Positions 53,830 to 62,915 of a stretch of DNA of 64,000 bases are shown here, in pieces. The notes below the pieces were generated by a model, which did not search any database, was not told the DNA's origin, and worked only from the letters and a program-made list of their open reading frames with translations. Position numbers and translations under genes: made by a program. The stretch's first letter is position 1; each line of letters begins with the position of its first letter. Origin of the DNA: Natrinema sp. CBA1119 (lineage in GTDB: Archaea > Halobacteriota > Halobacteria > Halobacteriales > Natrialbaceae); contig NZ_PDBS01000001.1 in assembly GCF_002572525.1 (NCBI RefSeq), forward strand, positions 2,542,001 through 2,606,000, read 5' to 3'.

Positions 53830-54943
53830 TGATTATGAGTTCGTTCCACTGTTGGTTGATGAACTGCTGGCGATCGACGTACATCTCGAAGTTCGGCGTG
53901 ATGGCCGCCTCCAGTCCGGGTCCGGCAATTTTCTGGTACGTCTCGTCGTCCAGGTTCGAGTGTTGTGCCTCTATCGTCGGGACCGTGTACAGATTCTCGG
54001 AGACCCGGTCCTGGACCTCCGGTTTTGAAGCGTAATCGATGAACTGTGTGACCGCATCGTGGTTTTCCGAGGTCCGTGGTGACACCCAGCGTCCACTACC
54101 GAGCACGGACCCTTCGTCGACGAACGTACTCTCGACGGGAGCACCCTGATCCTGTAACACCAGCGTGATATCATTGTACAACATCCCCATCGGAACTTCG
54201 CCGTCCGCCAGTCGCGACTGGAAGTTCGCTTCGTTGGTGTACCACATGTTCGCCTGTGATTTCACTTCTTGGAGCTTTCCGAAGACCTCGCGAATTCCAT
54301 CTTCAGTTTGGAGCGACTCGGCGCCGTCGAAGTGGACGTGTGCCGTGATATCGAGCATGTATCCGGTGACGGCCGGCGTCATCATCGCCATCTGGTCCTC
54401 GTACGAAGAATCCCAAAGTGCCTCCCAAGAACTCGGTGAAGCGTCGGTTGCCTCGGAGTTGTGGACGAGATTGATGAGCCAGCCCTGAGAGCCGACTCCG
54501 ACGAGATTGTCCTCGTCGTCGTACTCGTTGAGATCGTCGGAGATGTACTCGAGGTTCTCGAAGGACGACTCGTCGAACGTCGCCCAGAGATCCGAGTTGA
54601 GTCCTCGCAAGACACCGGGCACGGTCATAATCAGCAGGTCCACCGGCGCATTACCGTTCTCGACTGCGCTCCTGATTCGGGGGAGTACTTCGGACGTCCC
54701 TCCCTGGGCCTGTGATTGTACCGTGATATCAGTCTCGTCTTCGAACGGGCCGAACAACTGCTCGTCGAGTATTTCCTTGAACGCGCCGCCGAAACTCGAG
54801 ACCGTCAGGGTCGTCCCGTCCGAACCGGCGAACATCGAGACACACCCGCTCAGACCGGTGAGCCCTGCCGCACCAGCAGTGCCTGCGTATTTAACAAAAT
54901 CTCTTCTCCGCTTCGATATTGACTTATCTTTTTCTCGTATCAT
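53822..54943 (-). CDS. Extracellular solute-binding lipoprotein, PotD type (second importer)
   Basis: The 373-aa protein has a Tat signal with RRR at 12-14 and a lipobox Cys34 (GLSGC). The mature protein has the PotD/opine-binding fold (TLTVSSFGGAFKEILDEQLF start; GVGSQGWLINLVHN). ATG 54943 is chosen because a long upstream extension precedes the signal. It is the first gene of an operon binding protein-ATPase-permease-permease-ureohydrolase-MBL hydrolase. A cationic guanidino or polyamine-like ligand fits the operon. Confidence 0.92.
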   Translation of the reverse strand: MIREKDKSISKRRRDFVKYAGTAGAAGLTGLSGCVSMFAGSDGTTLTVSSFGGAFKEILDEQLFGPFEDETDITVQSQAQGGTSEVLPRIRSAVENGNAPVDLLIMTVPGVLRGLNSDLWATFDESSFENLEYISDDLNEYDDEDNLVGVGSQGWLINLVHNSEATDASPSSWEALWDSSYEDQMAMMTPAVTGYMLDITAHVHFDGAESLQTEDGIREVFGKLQEVKSQANMWYTNEANFQSRLADGEVPMGMLYNDITLVLQDQGAPVESTFVDEGSVLGSGRWVSPRTSENHDAVTQFIDYASKPEVQDRVSENLYTVPTIEAQHSNLDDETYQKIAGPGLEAAITPNFEMYVDRQQFINQQWNELIINE

Positions 54944-55191
54944 TGTGTAGTGCGCAAGCTTTGTTGCGACATAATCAGACAAACAGAAGATATTGAAAAG
55001 GTTTCTCCATATATGCGGGTGATATCTCTTATCGGTTCCAGTAGGTAGGTGTCGTCGGAGGGTACATGTGTACCTAATATACATTCGTACGAGTACTAGG
55101 TACGCTCGTATCAACGGATTCCTCTATTACTCCCCTACTGGCCTAGGGGAAGGTTCAAGCGGACGTTCTCGAGATGAAGTTGATACATATC

Positions 55192-55905
55192 ATGTTACCA
55201 ATGACCAACTCACCGGTCGGTGGAACTCCGGCACTGATCGTAATCGATGCCCAACAGGGAAGTTCCGATCGATCGGACCAGATGCACTCCGGATCGGGTT
55301 CCGTCCCAGGCGGACGCGAAGCGATCCTCGAACGAATCAACGAGGTCGTTTCACACGCCCGAGCTGCCGACGTCCCCATCGTCTGGGGGAAAGAACTCCA
55401 CCGGCCCGACTTCGCCGACTACGGGGCGGAGTTCGAGTCCAGTGAACCCGAACACGGACTGTATGGGACCGCTGCAGAACATCTAGACGACCGACTGGCG
55501 GTAGACGAGGACGATATGGAACCCGCCGAGTACGTCATCGCCAAACGACGGTACAATTTCTTTCACCGGACGGACCTCGAGCATCTACTCGCAACGTACG
55601 ACGTCGACACCGTCGTACTCGTCGGGTTCATGACGAATATCTGCGTCCACTACACGGCTCACGGCGCACACGAGCGCGACTACGCCTTCCGCGTCGTCGA
55701 AGAAGGAACGGGTGCACCGAGCGACGAACTCCACGAACTCGGCCTCCGATGTATCCGGTACCTCCAGCCGCGGGGGGTCCGTTCGCTCGAGGCCGTCACA
55801 GAATCGTTCGACGCATACGAGGGGAACTCGGTGGTCCGACGCGTCAAAGAGACGGGACGGGTGTACCCGGACACCGGACCGGTCACCCCGGGGAGTGAGA
55901 CGTGA
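55192..55905 (+). CDS. Isochorismatase-family cysteine hydrolase (copy 2)
   Basis: The 237-aa paralog of the enzyme at 48646 carries the same triad (D19, K118 in AKRRYN, Cys151 in MTNICVHYTA). The C-terminal halves of the two are highly similar (HYTA.GAHERDY.FRVVEE), so they are duplicates that diverged mainly in the N-terminal lid region. ATG 55192 (MLP...) aligns with the other copy and is preferred over the ATG at 55174. It is coupled to the amidase gene by GTGA. Confidence 0.88.
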   Translation: MLPMTNSPVGGTPALIVIDAQQGSSDRSDQMHSGSGSVPGGREAILERINEVVSHARAADVPIVWGKELHRPDFADYGAEFESSEPEHGLYGTAAEHLDDRLAVDEDDMEPAEYVIAKRRYNFFHRTDLEHLLATYDVDTVVLVGFMTNICVHYTAHGAHERDYAFRVVEEGTGAPSDELHELGLRCIRYLQPRGVRSLEAVTESFDAYEGNSVVRRVKETGRVYPDTGPVTPGSET

Positions 55906-57440
55906 TATCGACCCTCTCAGACATCGCTGCGGAGTGGGGGATCGACCTCACTGCCGCGGAACGGGAGGACTATCGGACGCTAGTCGAGGAAATGGAGTCG
56001 GCGTTGTCGGCCGTCGAGTCGATGTCGCCGCCGCGTTTCGAAACGCTTCACGGATCGCCTGACCGGCACGGCGGCCGTGACGGAGCCACGCAACCGGGAG
56101 CCGACCGCGACCCGTACAACGCCTGGCTACGTCGGTGCCGAATCGACGGTACGTCTGGAGGGCCACTCGACGGGTATACGCTCGGCATCAAGGACAACGT
56201 TGCCGTTGCGGATATCCCGTGTACCTCCGGCTCACAGGCATTAGAACGGTTCGAACCGGAGATCGACGCGACAGTCGTCGGCCGCCTCCTCGATGCAGGG
56301 GCGACGGTACTCGGCAAGACCAACATGGACGCGTTCGCGATGGGTGACGCAGGCGAACTCCAGGACTACGGTCCGACGGTGAATCCCTCCAATGACGATA
56401 TGCTCGCGGGAGGGTCGAGCAGCGGTTCCGCCGCCGCTGTCGCGGCCGGTGACTGTGTCGCCGCTATCGGGACTGACCAAGCGGGATCGGTCCGTACTCC
56501 GGCCGCTTGGTGTGGCGTCGTCGGCTGCAAACCCACCTATGGACTGGTCCCGTACACCGGAATCTTCGGGATGGATTTTGGTTTCGATCACGTCGGCGTT
56601 ATCTCGCAAACGGTCCGGGATGCCGGGCGGGTTCTCAATGTAATCGCGGGCGAGGATCGACAAAACGGCTGTCGGCTCGACCCACGCCAACCGAGGAGTG
56701 TCACGCCAGACAACTACGTTGCGGCATCAAATCGCGACGTGACGGAGAAAACTGTTGGCGTCTTGAAAGAGGGGTTCGACTGGCCCCAATCGGAGCCTCC
56801 AGTCGACGAAACGATCCGGAAGGCGATCGATCGGCTCGAAAAGTCTGGCGTCGAAGTCGTCTCTGTCTCCGTTCCTGATCATCGACTCGCACCGTCGCTC
56901 GTAGGCGTTACGGCTGCGATCGGGGCAGCTATCACCTACCGGCAGGGAGGTGTCGGAACGACAACGCCCGGGTGGCACTGGACGGATGGCCGTGTGGCCT
57001 TCGAAGGAGCTCTCGACGACTTCCCTGGAGCGCTCTCACCCGCAGTCGTCGCGTCGCTACTTTTCGCCCGTCAGTGCTGGAAGACAACGGGGTGGAGCGG
57101 GTATGCCCGCGCCAAGAACCGCGTACTCGCACTCAGCCGGGAGTACGACGAGAAACTCACCCGGTGCGACGCTCTCGCCCTTCCAACATCGCCGACGACG
57201 GCAGTCGAACACGATCCTGACGCCGACCGCGTCAAGCGGGTCGAACGACTATCAACGATCCCTGTTAACACCGGTGTATTTAACCAGACCGGCCATCCTG
57301 CCATGTCGGTACCGTGTGGAGTGGTCGACGGGTTGCCGGTCGGTCTCCAACTCGTCGGCCGCCGATTCGACGAGTCGACCCTGTTCCAACTCGCCGCTGC
57401 AGTCGAAGCCGATTTCGACGGATCTGTTGCTCTCTCTTAA
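55902..57440 (+). CDS. Amidase signature family enzyme
   Basis: The 512-aa Ser-cisSer-Lys hydrolase has K97 (GIKDNVAV), the Ser-rich segment GGSSSGSA (170-177, cis-Ser about 173) and nucleophile Ser196 in GTDQAGSVRTP. It starts at GTG 55902, overlapping the cysteine hydrolase stop by 4 bp, so the two hydrolases are co-translated. A pair of isochorismatase-type and amidase-type enzymes recalls biuret/ureido degradation, but this protein lacks the extra C-terminal domain of allophanate hydrolase. GatA is excluded by context. Confidence 0.87.
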   Translation: MISTLSDIAAEWGIDLTAAEREDYRTLVEEMESALSAVESMSPPRFETLHGSPDRHGGRDGATQPGADRDPYNAWLRRCRIDGTSGGPLDGYTLGIKDNVAVADIPCTSGSQALERFEPEIDATVVGRLLDAGATVLGKTNMDAFAMGDAGELQDYGPTVNPSNDDMLAGGSSSGSAAAVAAGDCVAAIGTDQAGSVRTPAAWCGVVGCKPTYGLVPYTGIFGMDFGFDHVGVISQTVRDAGRVLNVIAGEDRQNGCRLDPRQPRSVTPDNYVAASNRDVTEKTVGVLKEGFDWPQSEPPVDETIRKAIDRLEKSGVEVVSVSVPDHRLAPSLVGVTAAIGAAITYRQGGVGTTTPGWHWTDGRVAFEGALDDFPGALSPAVVASLLFARQCWKTTGWSGYARAKNRVLALSREYDEKLTRCDALALPTSPTTAVEHDPDADRVKRVERLSTIPVNTGVFNQTGHPAMSVPCGVVDGLPVGLQLVGRRFDESTLFQLAAAVEADFDGSVALS

Positions 57441-57451
57441 AAAGTAGACGT

Positions 57452-58561
57452 TCAGTCGTCCGCTTGCGTCTCAACCTCCTTGCTCGGGCCCAGCGGTTCC
57501 TTCGGTTTTATCGGTGATCCTTCCTCTAGCCCCTTCTCTGCGAGAGCCATGCTCCCCATCACTTCGATGATGAGACGGTTAGCGAAGCCACTGGTGATTC
57601 CACCATTGTAGGAGTTCGAATCACTCACGTCGTACGCCGGCGAAACCTCGACCACGTCGAAGCCGAACTCGGACGGCTCGAGCGCCTTTACGACTTCACG
57701 AACCATGTAAATGGCTTCGCGGGGGATGAGTCCGCCCGGTTCAGGTTCGCCGGTGCCCGGTGCGTAGGCTGGTTCCATCACGTCCACGTCGAACGAAACC
57801 CACACTGCGTCGGTTCCATCCGTGGCACGCTGGACCGCATCGGCCACGATCTCATCGAGGTTCATCTGCCCGACTTCCATCGCGGTGTACCACTTCATGT
57901 CCGCCTCGCGCATATCTTCGTACGTGTCGGGACCGGGCCAGAAGCCACGCGGACCGATGAGTGTGTAGTTCTCGCCGGCCATTAGCTCGTCGTCGAAGAC
58001 GCGTTTGACCCACGCGCCGTGGTCGTACTTGAAGCCGGTTAGCCCGTCATCGCCGGTATCGGCGTGACAGTCGAAGTGAATGAGGCCGATGTCTTCGTAG
58101 CCGTTGGCTTCCGCCCAGCCCTTGATATCGGGGTAAGAGATGGAGTGGTCACCGCCGATGACGATCGGCGTGGCCTGTTCGCTCACTTCCGCGACGGCGT
58201 CCTCGATGTTCAGTTGACTCTGTCGCGTATCGCCGGGAGAGACGGGAGCATCGCCGGTATCTGCGACCTTGAACGTATCGAACGGATCGATGCCGGTCTC
58301 GATATTGAAATGCTCGTACGGCGGTGATGGGACTGTCGAGGCCGCGCGAACAGCACGCGGGCCGTAGCGAGTTCCGGGACGAATCGTCGTGGCCGTATCG
58401 AGGGGGGCACCGATGATACCGATGTCGACGTCCTCTTCCGCTAGCTGGTCCCGTTCGACCTCGGGGAGCTTGAGGAACGTCGGGATGCCGCTGAAGATGG
58501 GTTCGTTTGCTTCCTTGTACTCGTCGCCGTAGATATCTTCGCCAGATCGTTCGTCAGTCAT
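57452..58561 (-). CDS. Ureohydrolase (agmatinase/arginase family), copy 2
   Basis: The 369-aa protein has the six metal ligands H139, D164, H166, D168, D258, D260, but the DxDxxDP signature ends in EP (E263) and DCH replaces DAH. It is 42 residues longer than copy 1, with extra residues at the N-terminus and after the last helix. It is a divergent ureohydrolase and its substrate probably differs from that of copy 1. It is convergent with the amidase gene. Confidence 0.87.
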   Translation of the reverse strand: MTDERSGEDIYGDEYKEANEPIFSGIPTFLKLPEVERDQLAEEDVDIGIIGAPLDTATTIRPGTRYGPRAVRAASTVPSPPYEHFNIETGIDPFDTFKVADTGDAPVSPGDTRQSQLNIEDAVAEVSEQATPIVIGGDHSISYPDIKGWAEANGYEDIGLIHFDCHADTGDDGLTGFKYDHGAWVKRVFDDELMAGENYTLIGPRGFWPGPDTYEDMREADMKWYTAMEVGQMNLDEIVADAVQRATDGTDAVWVSFDVDVMEPAYAPGTGEPEPGGLIPREAIYMVREVVKALEPSEFGFDVVEVSPAYDVSDSNSYNGGITSGFANRLIIEVMGSMALAEKGLEEGSPIKPKEPLGPSKEVETQADD

Positions 58562-58942
58562 GTGTTAGTTTGTCTTCTTCCAGCGCAATTTAGAGTGCAT
58601 TCGGACTCTTCCTTGCCCATCAAGTACCAATATCAGATTGTACTAAAGACTTTCTTGAGATATGTTCCAACTATTCGCATGAGTGTGTGCACGCTCGAAC
58701 AATTCGAGTGTCATAATACACCTTAAGGCCCGAACCCAGGTACGAGCACAACATGTAGCAAAGGGCACTCTAAACGCTCGTCTCTCGCGGAGCGATCTAG
58801 GTCGGCGGTGAGCGAGTCCGGGCTATTACCCCCAACGGGAGAAATCCTCGCGCTCTAGCGGTGGCGGTGAGGGTATCAAGCCCGCCCTGAAGGAGCGTCC
58901 GAGGGCGGGGAGGAGGCCGGCTAGTTCACCGCGGGGAGGATA
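58562..58942. mobile_element. Intergenic region with IS200/IS605-type right-end remnant
   Basis: From about 58828 to 58919 the sequence matches the 3' ends of haloarchaeal tnpB-type elements: GGGAGAAATCCTCGCGCTCTAGCG followed by a perfect 8-bp stem CCCGCCCT/AGGGCGGG with a 13-nt loop (58881-58909) and GGAGGAGG. The end appears twice in tandem. No transposase gene remains here, so this is a scar of one or two insertions. The AT-rich left half (58562-58740) is the promoter side of ureohydrolase copy 2. Confidence 0.6.
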
Positions 58943-59992
58943 TCAAGTCGAGTCCTGTCTGACGACGTCTGGACTCTCTCTGAACGCGAGATGAGTCGCC
59001 ACATCCAGCGTGTCCCCAGCGTGACGTGCGCTTCGTTCGAGGAGGAAGTGAACCCGGTTGAGAGCGAGTAGCGGTTCGGGTCGTTCTTTTTCGAGCCGGT
59101 CGATGGCCGCTGTCGAGTGATCCTCGACACGTTGGAGACTCGTGCGGGCGTCGGTCACCAACTCGTAGTCCGGATCGATAACGGCTTTCCGAACCTTCTC
59201 AGCAGCTGTATCGAGTGCGTCGTGGACTGATCGGACATCGTCTGCGACCGGGTCGTCGAGCGGCTCAGTCACTCGCTCGGTGGCGATTGTCGCAATATCA
59301 TCGGCGATTCCGGCCATCAGCGACACGTCCTGAGCGGCGGAGCGGTAGCCGATGAGCGGGAATCCCGTTCCGATACCCACCGCTTGGTTGAGCCGCGGAT
59401 TTCGGTACGTGGTGAAGACGAGTCTGAGAAAGAGAGAGAAGAGTTTCTCGAGTTGCGAGCCCCGATTACGTGCTCGCCGGGCTGCGTCGGCGTCACCGTC
59501 TAACAGGGCCGAGACGGCACTCGACCGAATCGTCGCCTCCGTGCGCCCTAATCGGCCGAGCAGTGTCGGGAGATCGAAGTCGTCGGGATCCACCGAGCAG
59601 CGGACGGTGATATGGTTCGTCGTCTCCTCGACGATGCCGAGTCCCATCAACCGGCGTTCGGCCTCGAGGACTGCGTCGTAGTTTTGCGGGTCTAGCGCCT
59701 CCGCCGCCTCGATGCGGATGAGGCCGCGGCCGAGAACGTACTGCGTGATGACGGCTCGGGAGAGTGCGTCCGTACTCATTGCATCGGCGTTGATCGTCGT
59801 TTCGACATCCTCGACCGCGGGTTGATCCGGTGTGACGAGAAGCGAGTTGCCGTTCTCGTCACGTTGCACGATCAGTTCGTCACCCTTCGTGAGATCGTGG
59901 TACTGCGCCCATTCAGCGGGTACCGATACTGCGAGCGTCGAGGAGCCCAACTGCTGGGCCTTCCGGCGAATGCGCAGATCGCTCCCCTTCAT
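58943..59992 (-). CDS. PhoU-domain regulator with AbrB-type N-terminus (second copy)
   Basis: The 349-aa protein has an AbrB-like domain (1-50, GSSTLAVSVPAEWAQYHDLTKGDEL) and PhoU-type helices (about 120-340, with SAAQDVSLMAGIADDIATIA). ATG 59992 is used; a GTG three codons earlier is possible. It is related to the protein at 43029 but diverged. It sits 124 bp after the symporter gene on the same strand and may regulate that transport and the island. In this fusion the PhoU part is a sensor of unknown ligand. Confidence 0.83.
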   Translation of the reverse strand: MKGSDLRIRRKAQQLGSSTLAVSVPAEWAQYHDLTKGDELIVQRDENGNSLLVTPDQPAVEDVETTINADAMSTDALSRAVITQYVLGRGLIRIEAAEALDPQNYDAVLEAERRLMGLGIVEETTNHITVRCSVDPDDFDLPTLLGRLGRTEATIRSSAVSALLDGDADAARRARNRGSQLEKLFSLFLRLVFTTYRNPRLNQAVGIGTGFPLIGYRSAAQDVSLMAGIADDIATIATERVTEPLDDPVADDVRSVHDALDTAAEKVRKAVIDPDYELVTDARTSLQRVEDHSTAAIDRLEKERPEPLLALNRVHFLLERSARHAGDTLDVATHLAFRESPDVVRQDST

Positions 59993-60115
59993 CCACGCCA
60001 CCTTAAAATATTACTAACTCGAACCATTGGGGCAGATACTACAATGTTACTCATACACATATATCTATAGGTGCCATACTGTGGCCGTATATGCTATTAA
60101 AGTGGACGCACACCG

Positions 60116-61675
60116 TTATTCATCCTCGTTCTCCCCGGCTGCGACGATGGTTCGGCGCCCCTCTCGATTGAGGGTGCGCGCTTCGTGAGTCTCCTTCGTT
60201 GCGTAGGCGACCGTTACGAAGGTGACGAGGCTCACTCCCGCCGCAATGAACGTCGGCAAGCCGTCGAAGGCGGCCGTAAAGACGTCGTTCGGGATGTAGA
60301 GCAGGGTATTCTCGTAGGCGTACGTCGTCGGTAGGAGGACGAAGAAGAACAGTCGCGTTCCCGATCCGGCGAGCATGGAGGTAAGCGCCGCGGGCGTGTT
60401 CGCCATGTCCGACCAGTAGAGTCCCATCACGAGCGGAACGAACGCGCCGGCGAGCATGATGTCGAACGCCAGAACGAGCAACATCCCGGTGGCAGAGACC
60501 TGAATCGCGAAGAAGATACCGAGCAGCGTGATCGGGATCGCCATCAGACGGGTAACGGTGAGCAGTTCATCGCTTTTACTCCCGAGGACTCCTTCGTCAA
60601 CGCCGCCGTCCGCCGCCGCTGCGGGCGTGCTCTCGTCGACGCGAATACCGCCGATGTTTCGTGCGATGACCGATGAGGTACCCAATATTGCACCGTCGCT
60701 CGTCGAGAACGACGCGGCGACGATGCCCGCGATGACGATCGCCGCGAGCCACGGCGGGACCGCATTCTGTAACAGCACGTACAACACCGCTTGATTACCG
60801 GCTTCGACGCCCAGAGAGGCCAGAATCGAGTTAGCCGAGAGCGCCACGATCGAAAACGGCACCCCGATTATCAGCGTGCCGGCACCGCCGATGAAGCAGG
60901 CCTTCTGTGCGGTTTCGGGACTATCGGCCGCGAAGACGCGTTCCATGAAATCGATAGCCACGATGTCGCCCAGACCGAGCGCGACGATCGTGGCGAGATT
61001 GATGTACGCCCCCTGACTCGGATCGGTGAGCTGTCCCAGGTTCGAGGGACCCATCCCGGCAGGGATCGTGATCCCGTACTGCGTTGCGACGAAGACGATG
61101 AGTGCGATCGAACCGACGAACGCAATGCCGGCCTGGAGCACGTCGGTGTACGCGACGGCGAACAGGCCGCCAGCGAGGGTGTACGAGAGAACGAGTCCGG
61201 CGATGATGAAGACGCCGAGTTCGAAGCTCGTTCCGACGAAGATCTGGAAGAGGTAGCCGCCGGCGACGAGGTTCCCCGCCAACAGGAACGCGTAGGCGAT
61301 CGACATGATAAAACTCGCGACGATCTCCGTTGTGCGACCGTACTTCCGGCGGAAAAAGTCCGGGAGCGTCGTGAGGTTCATTCGATTCATCGGCTTGGCG
61401 AAGAACAGGCCAGTGAGGAAGAGACAAAGCGCCAAGCCGATGGGCAACGCTGCGCCGGCCCAGAAGCCGGCGGCCGAAGCGAGGTCGGTGTTCCCGAGGG
61501 TGGCGTTCGAATCCAGCGACTGGGCCATCAACGTCGCCGCAGCCAGTGGAAGGATCAGTCCTCGACCCGCGACGATGTAGTTGACGCTGTCGCCTTTGAC
61601 CTTCCGGGACACGTAGAAGCCGACAGCCAGCATCGCGACGATGACGGCCGCGATCACGTAGGTGATGACACTCAT
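60116..61675 (-). CDS. Sodium:solute symporter (SSS family)
   Basis: The 519-aa protein has about 13 helices with the SSS sequence features: the polar SRKVKGDSVNYIVAGRG after helix 1, a Na+-site region AAATLMAQSLDSNATLG, and AVAYTDVLQAGIAFVG. It is a secondary importer for a small organic substrate (proline, pantothenate, urea and others are known family substrates). It is the first gene of a unit with the PhoU/AbrB regulator, at the end of the catabolic island. Confidence 0.9.
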   Translation of the reverse strand: MSVITYVIAAVIVAMLAVGFYVSRKVKGDSVNYIVAGRGLILPLAAATLMAQSLDSNATLGNTDLASAAGFWAGAALPIGLALCLFLTGLFFAKPMNRMNLTTLPDFFRRKYGRTTEIVASFIMSIAYAFLLAGNLVAGGYLFQIFVGTSFELGVFIIAGLVLSYTLAGGLFAVAYTDVLQAGIAFVGSIALIVFVATQYGITIPAGMGPSNLGQLTDPSQGAYINLATIVALGLGDIVAIDFMERVFAADSPETAQKACFIGGAGTLIIGVPFSIVALSANSILASLGVEAGNQAVLYVLLQNAVPPWLAAIVIAGIVAASFSTSDGAILGTSSVIARNIGGIRVDESTPAAAADGGVDEGVLGSKSDELLTVTRLMAIPITLLGIFFAIQVSATGMLLVLAFDIMLAGAFVPLVMGLYWSDMANTPAALTSMLAGSGTRLFFFVLLPTTYAYENTLLYIPNDVFTAAFDGLPTFIAAGVSLVTFVTVAYATKETHEARTLNREGRRTIVAAGENEDE

Positions 61676-61912
61676 TGTCCGCTCCCCCGTTCCCTCGCCA
61701 GATTTGATGAGTGTTCGTCTACTTTTTCTCGACTACTGCGTTCTTCCGTGAGCATATTATCGACATATCTTGAGATCTATTCACCGATGAAAAGGTTTGG
61801 CCTGTATTTGTATATTTAATTGTGTAACGAGGGTACACGCATGAACTACCCATGCCTGTTGGTGAACGGTTATACAATATATATCCGTAATCGGATACCG
61901 GAACTGTGTGGA

Positions 61913-62395
61913 TTACGTCGGGTTCGTGGCGACTTCGACGAGGAGTTCTCGCCAACGGAGCAACCCGCGCTTGAACGTTCGGTAGCTGAGCGCCGTTCCG
62001 TGGGGGGCGAAGATCACGAGAGCAAACGGCTCGGGAATCGATCGTTCGTCGACCGTGGAGAGGCCAGAGGGTGATCGTGCGCTCGTGTGAGAGTGGTAAA
62101 ACACTCGCGGTGGCGGCGGAACACGCCCGTCGACGACCGTCTCGAAGCGGGTCTCCGGCGTCGACGACCCGTTTGGAACCGGGACGTGACGCGTCGCGTG
62201 CAACCGGTTACTGCGTCGCTCACACGCGAGGAAGCCGCCCGCCTCGTGTGGGTGTTCCTCGGCGACGTGACTCTCGATAGAGCGACGTATACTCGACGAG
62301 ATGACGATCCCTCGTACGGCCCACGGAAACACGGTATGAACTATCCGCGACTGCGGTACAGTCCTTTCGAAAGGCCAGTCAGTTCGGTCGAGCAC
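61913..62395 (-). CDS. JAMM/MPN-domain metalloprotease-like protein
   Basis: The 160-aa protein has the JAMM residues E51 (HPHEAGGFL), H101 and H103 (FYHSH), S113 and D116 (GLSTVDE). The spacing between the second His and the Asp is two residues longer than the usual HxHx10D. JAMM proteins cleave isopeptide bonds of SAMPs/ubiquitin-like proteins or act in tRNA/amino-acid pathways. GTG 62395 is chosen because it lies one base after the stop of the decayed gene upstream, as in an operon. Its host operon is broken. Confidence 0.6.
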   Translation of the reverse strand: MLDRTDWPFERTVPQSRIVHTVFPWAVRGIVISSSIRRSIESHVAEEHPHEAGGFLACERRSNRLHATRHVPVPNGSSTPETRFETVVDGRVPPPPRVFYHSHTSARSPSGLSTVDERSIPEPFALVIFAPHGTALSYRTFKRGLLRWRELLVEVATNPT

Positions 62396-62396
62396 G

Positions 62397-62915
62397 TCAA
62401 TCGAAGCGGTCTCGCAGCTGGGCGACGGAGGGGCCGGTTCCCCGGCTTCGGTGTGGACTACTCGTTGCTAACAGCGCTCGGGCCTCCTCGTGGGTCGTCT
62501 GACCGTTCCGAGCGTCGCCACAGATGAGCCGTGGTGTGAGGACGATCCGCAGCACCTGCAACACCGCGTGGATCAACGCGAAACCCGTCCCGTCGAACTC
62601 GTCGGTCGGAAGCCGTCGATGGCGAAGGCGTTCGCGAGGACGAGCCCGTCGTCGAGGCCGAGCGTCGGGAGACTACAGCGGGCGCAGATCTAAATCGGTC
62701 CCTCGAGATGTCTATGTTCGACGCGAAACCACCTGAGCCGGGCGGGACCGAAGGTCCTGCTGGAATGAAACGCCGGCCACGCTGCGAGCGTGTCGACAAC
62801 GAGTCCGGAGCCGTCGTAGGAGTATGGTCGCGCTCGTCGGGATCCAGCCGGTGATAGCACAGTCGACACAGATCGAGTGGATGACTCGTTCGCCCTGCCT
62901 TCGGGTATCACTCAC
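62397..62915 (-). pseudogene. Frameshifted zinc-ribbon-type gene
   Basis: Pieces in three minus-strand frames read as one plausible protein: DLCRLCYHRLDPDERDHT, then YDGSGLVVDTLAAWPAF with a later stop, then ICARCSLPTLGLDDGLVLAN, then TGFALIHAVLQVLRIVLTP and a C-terminus SVAQLRDRFD ending at 62397. At least two frameshifts and one stop interrupt it. The two CxxC pairs (CRLC, CARC) suggest a zinc finger. No intact relative is known to me. Confidence 0.5.
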
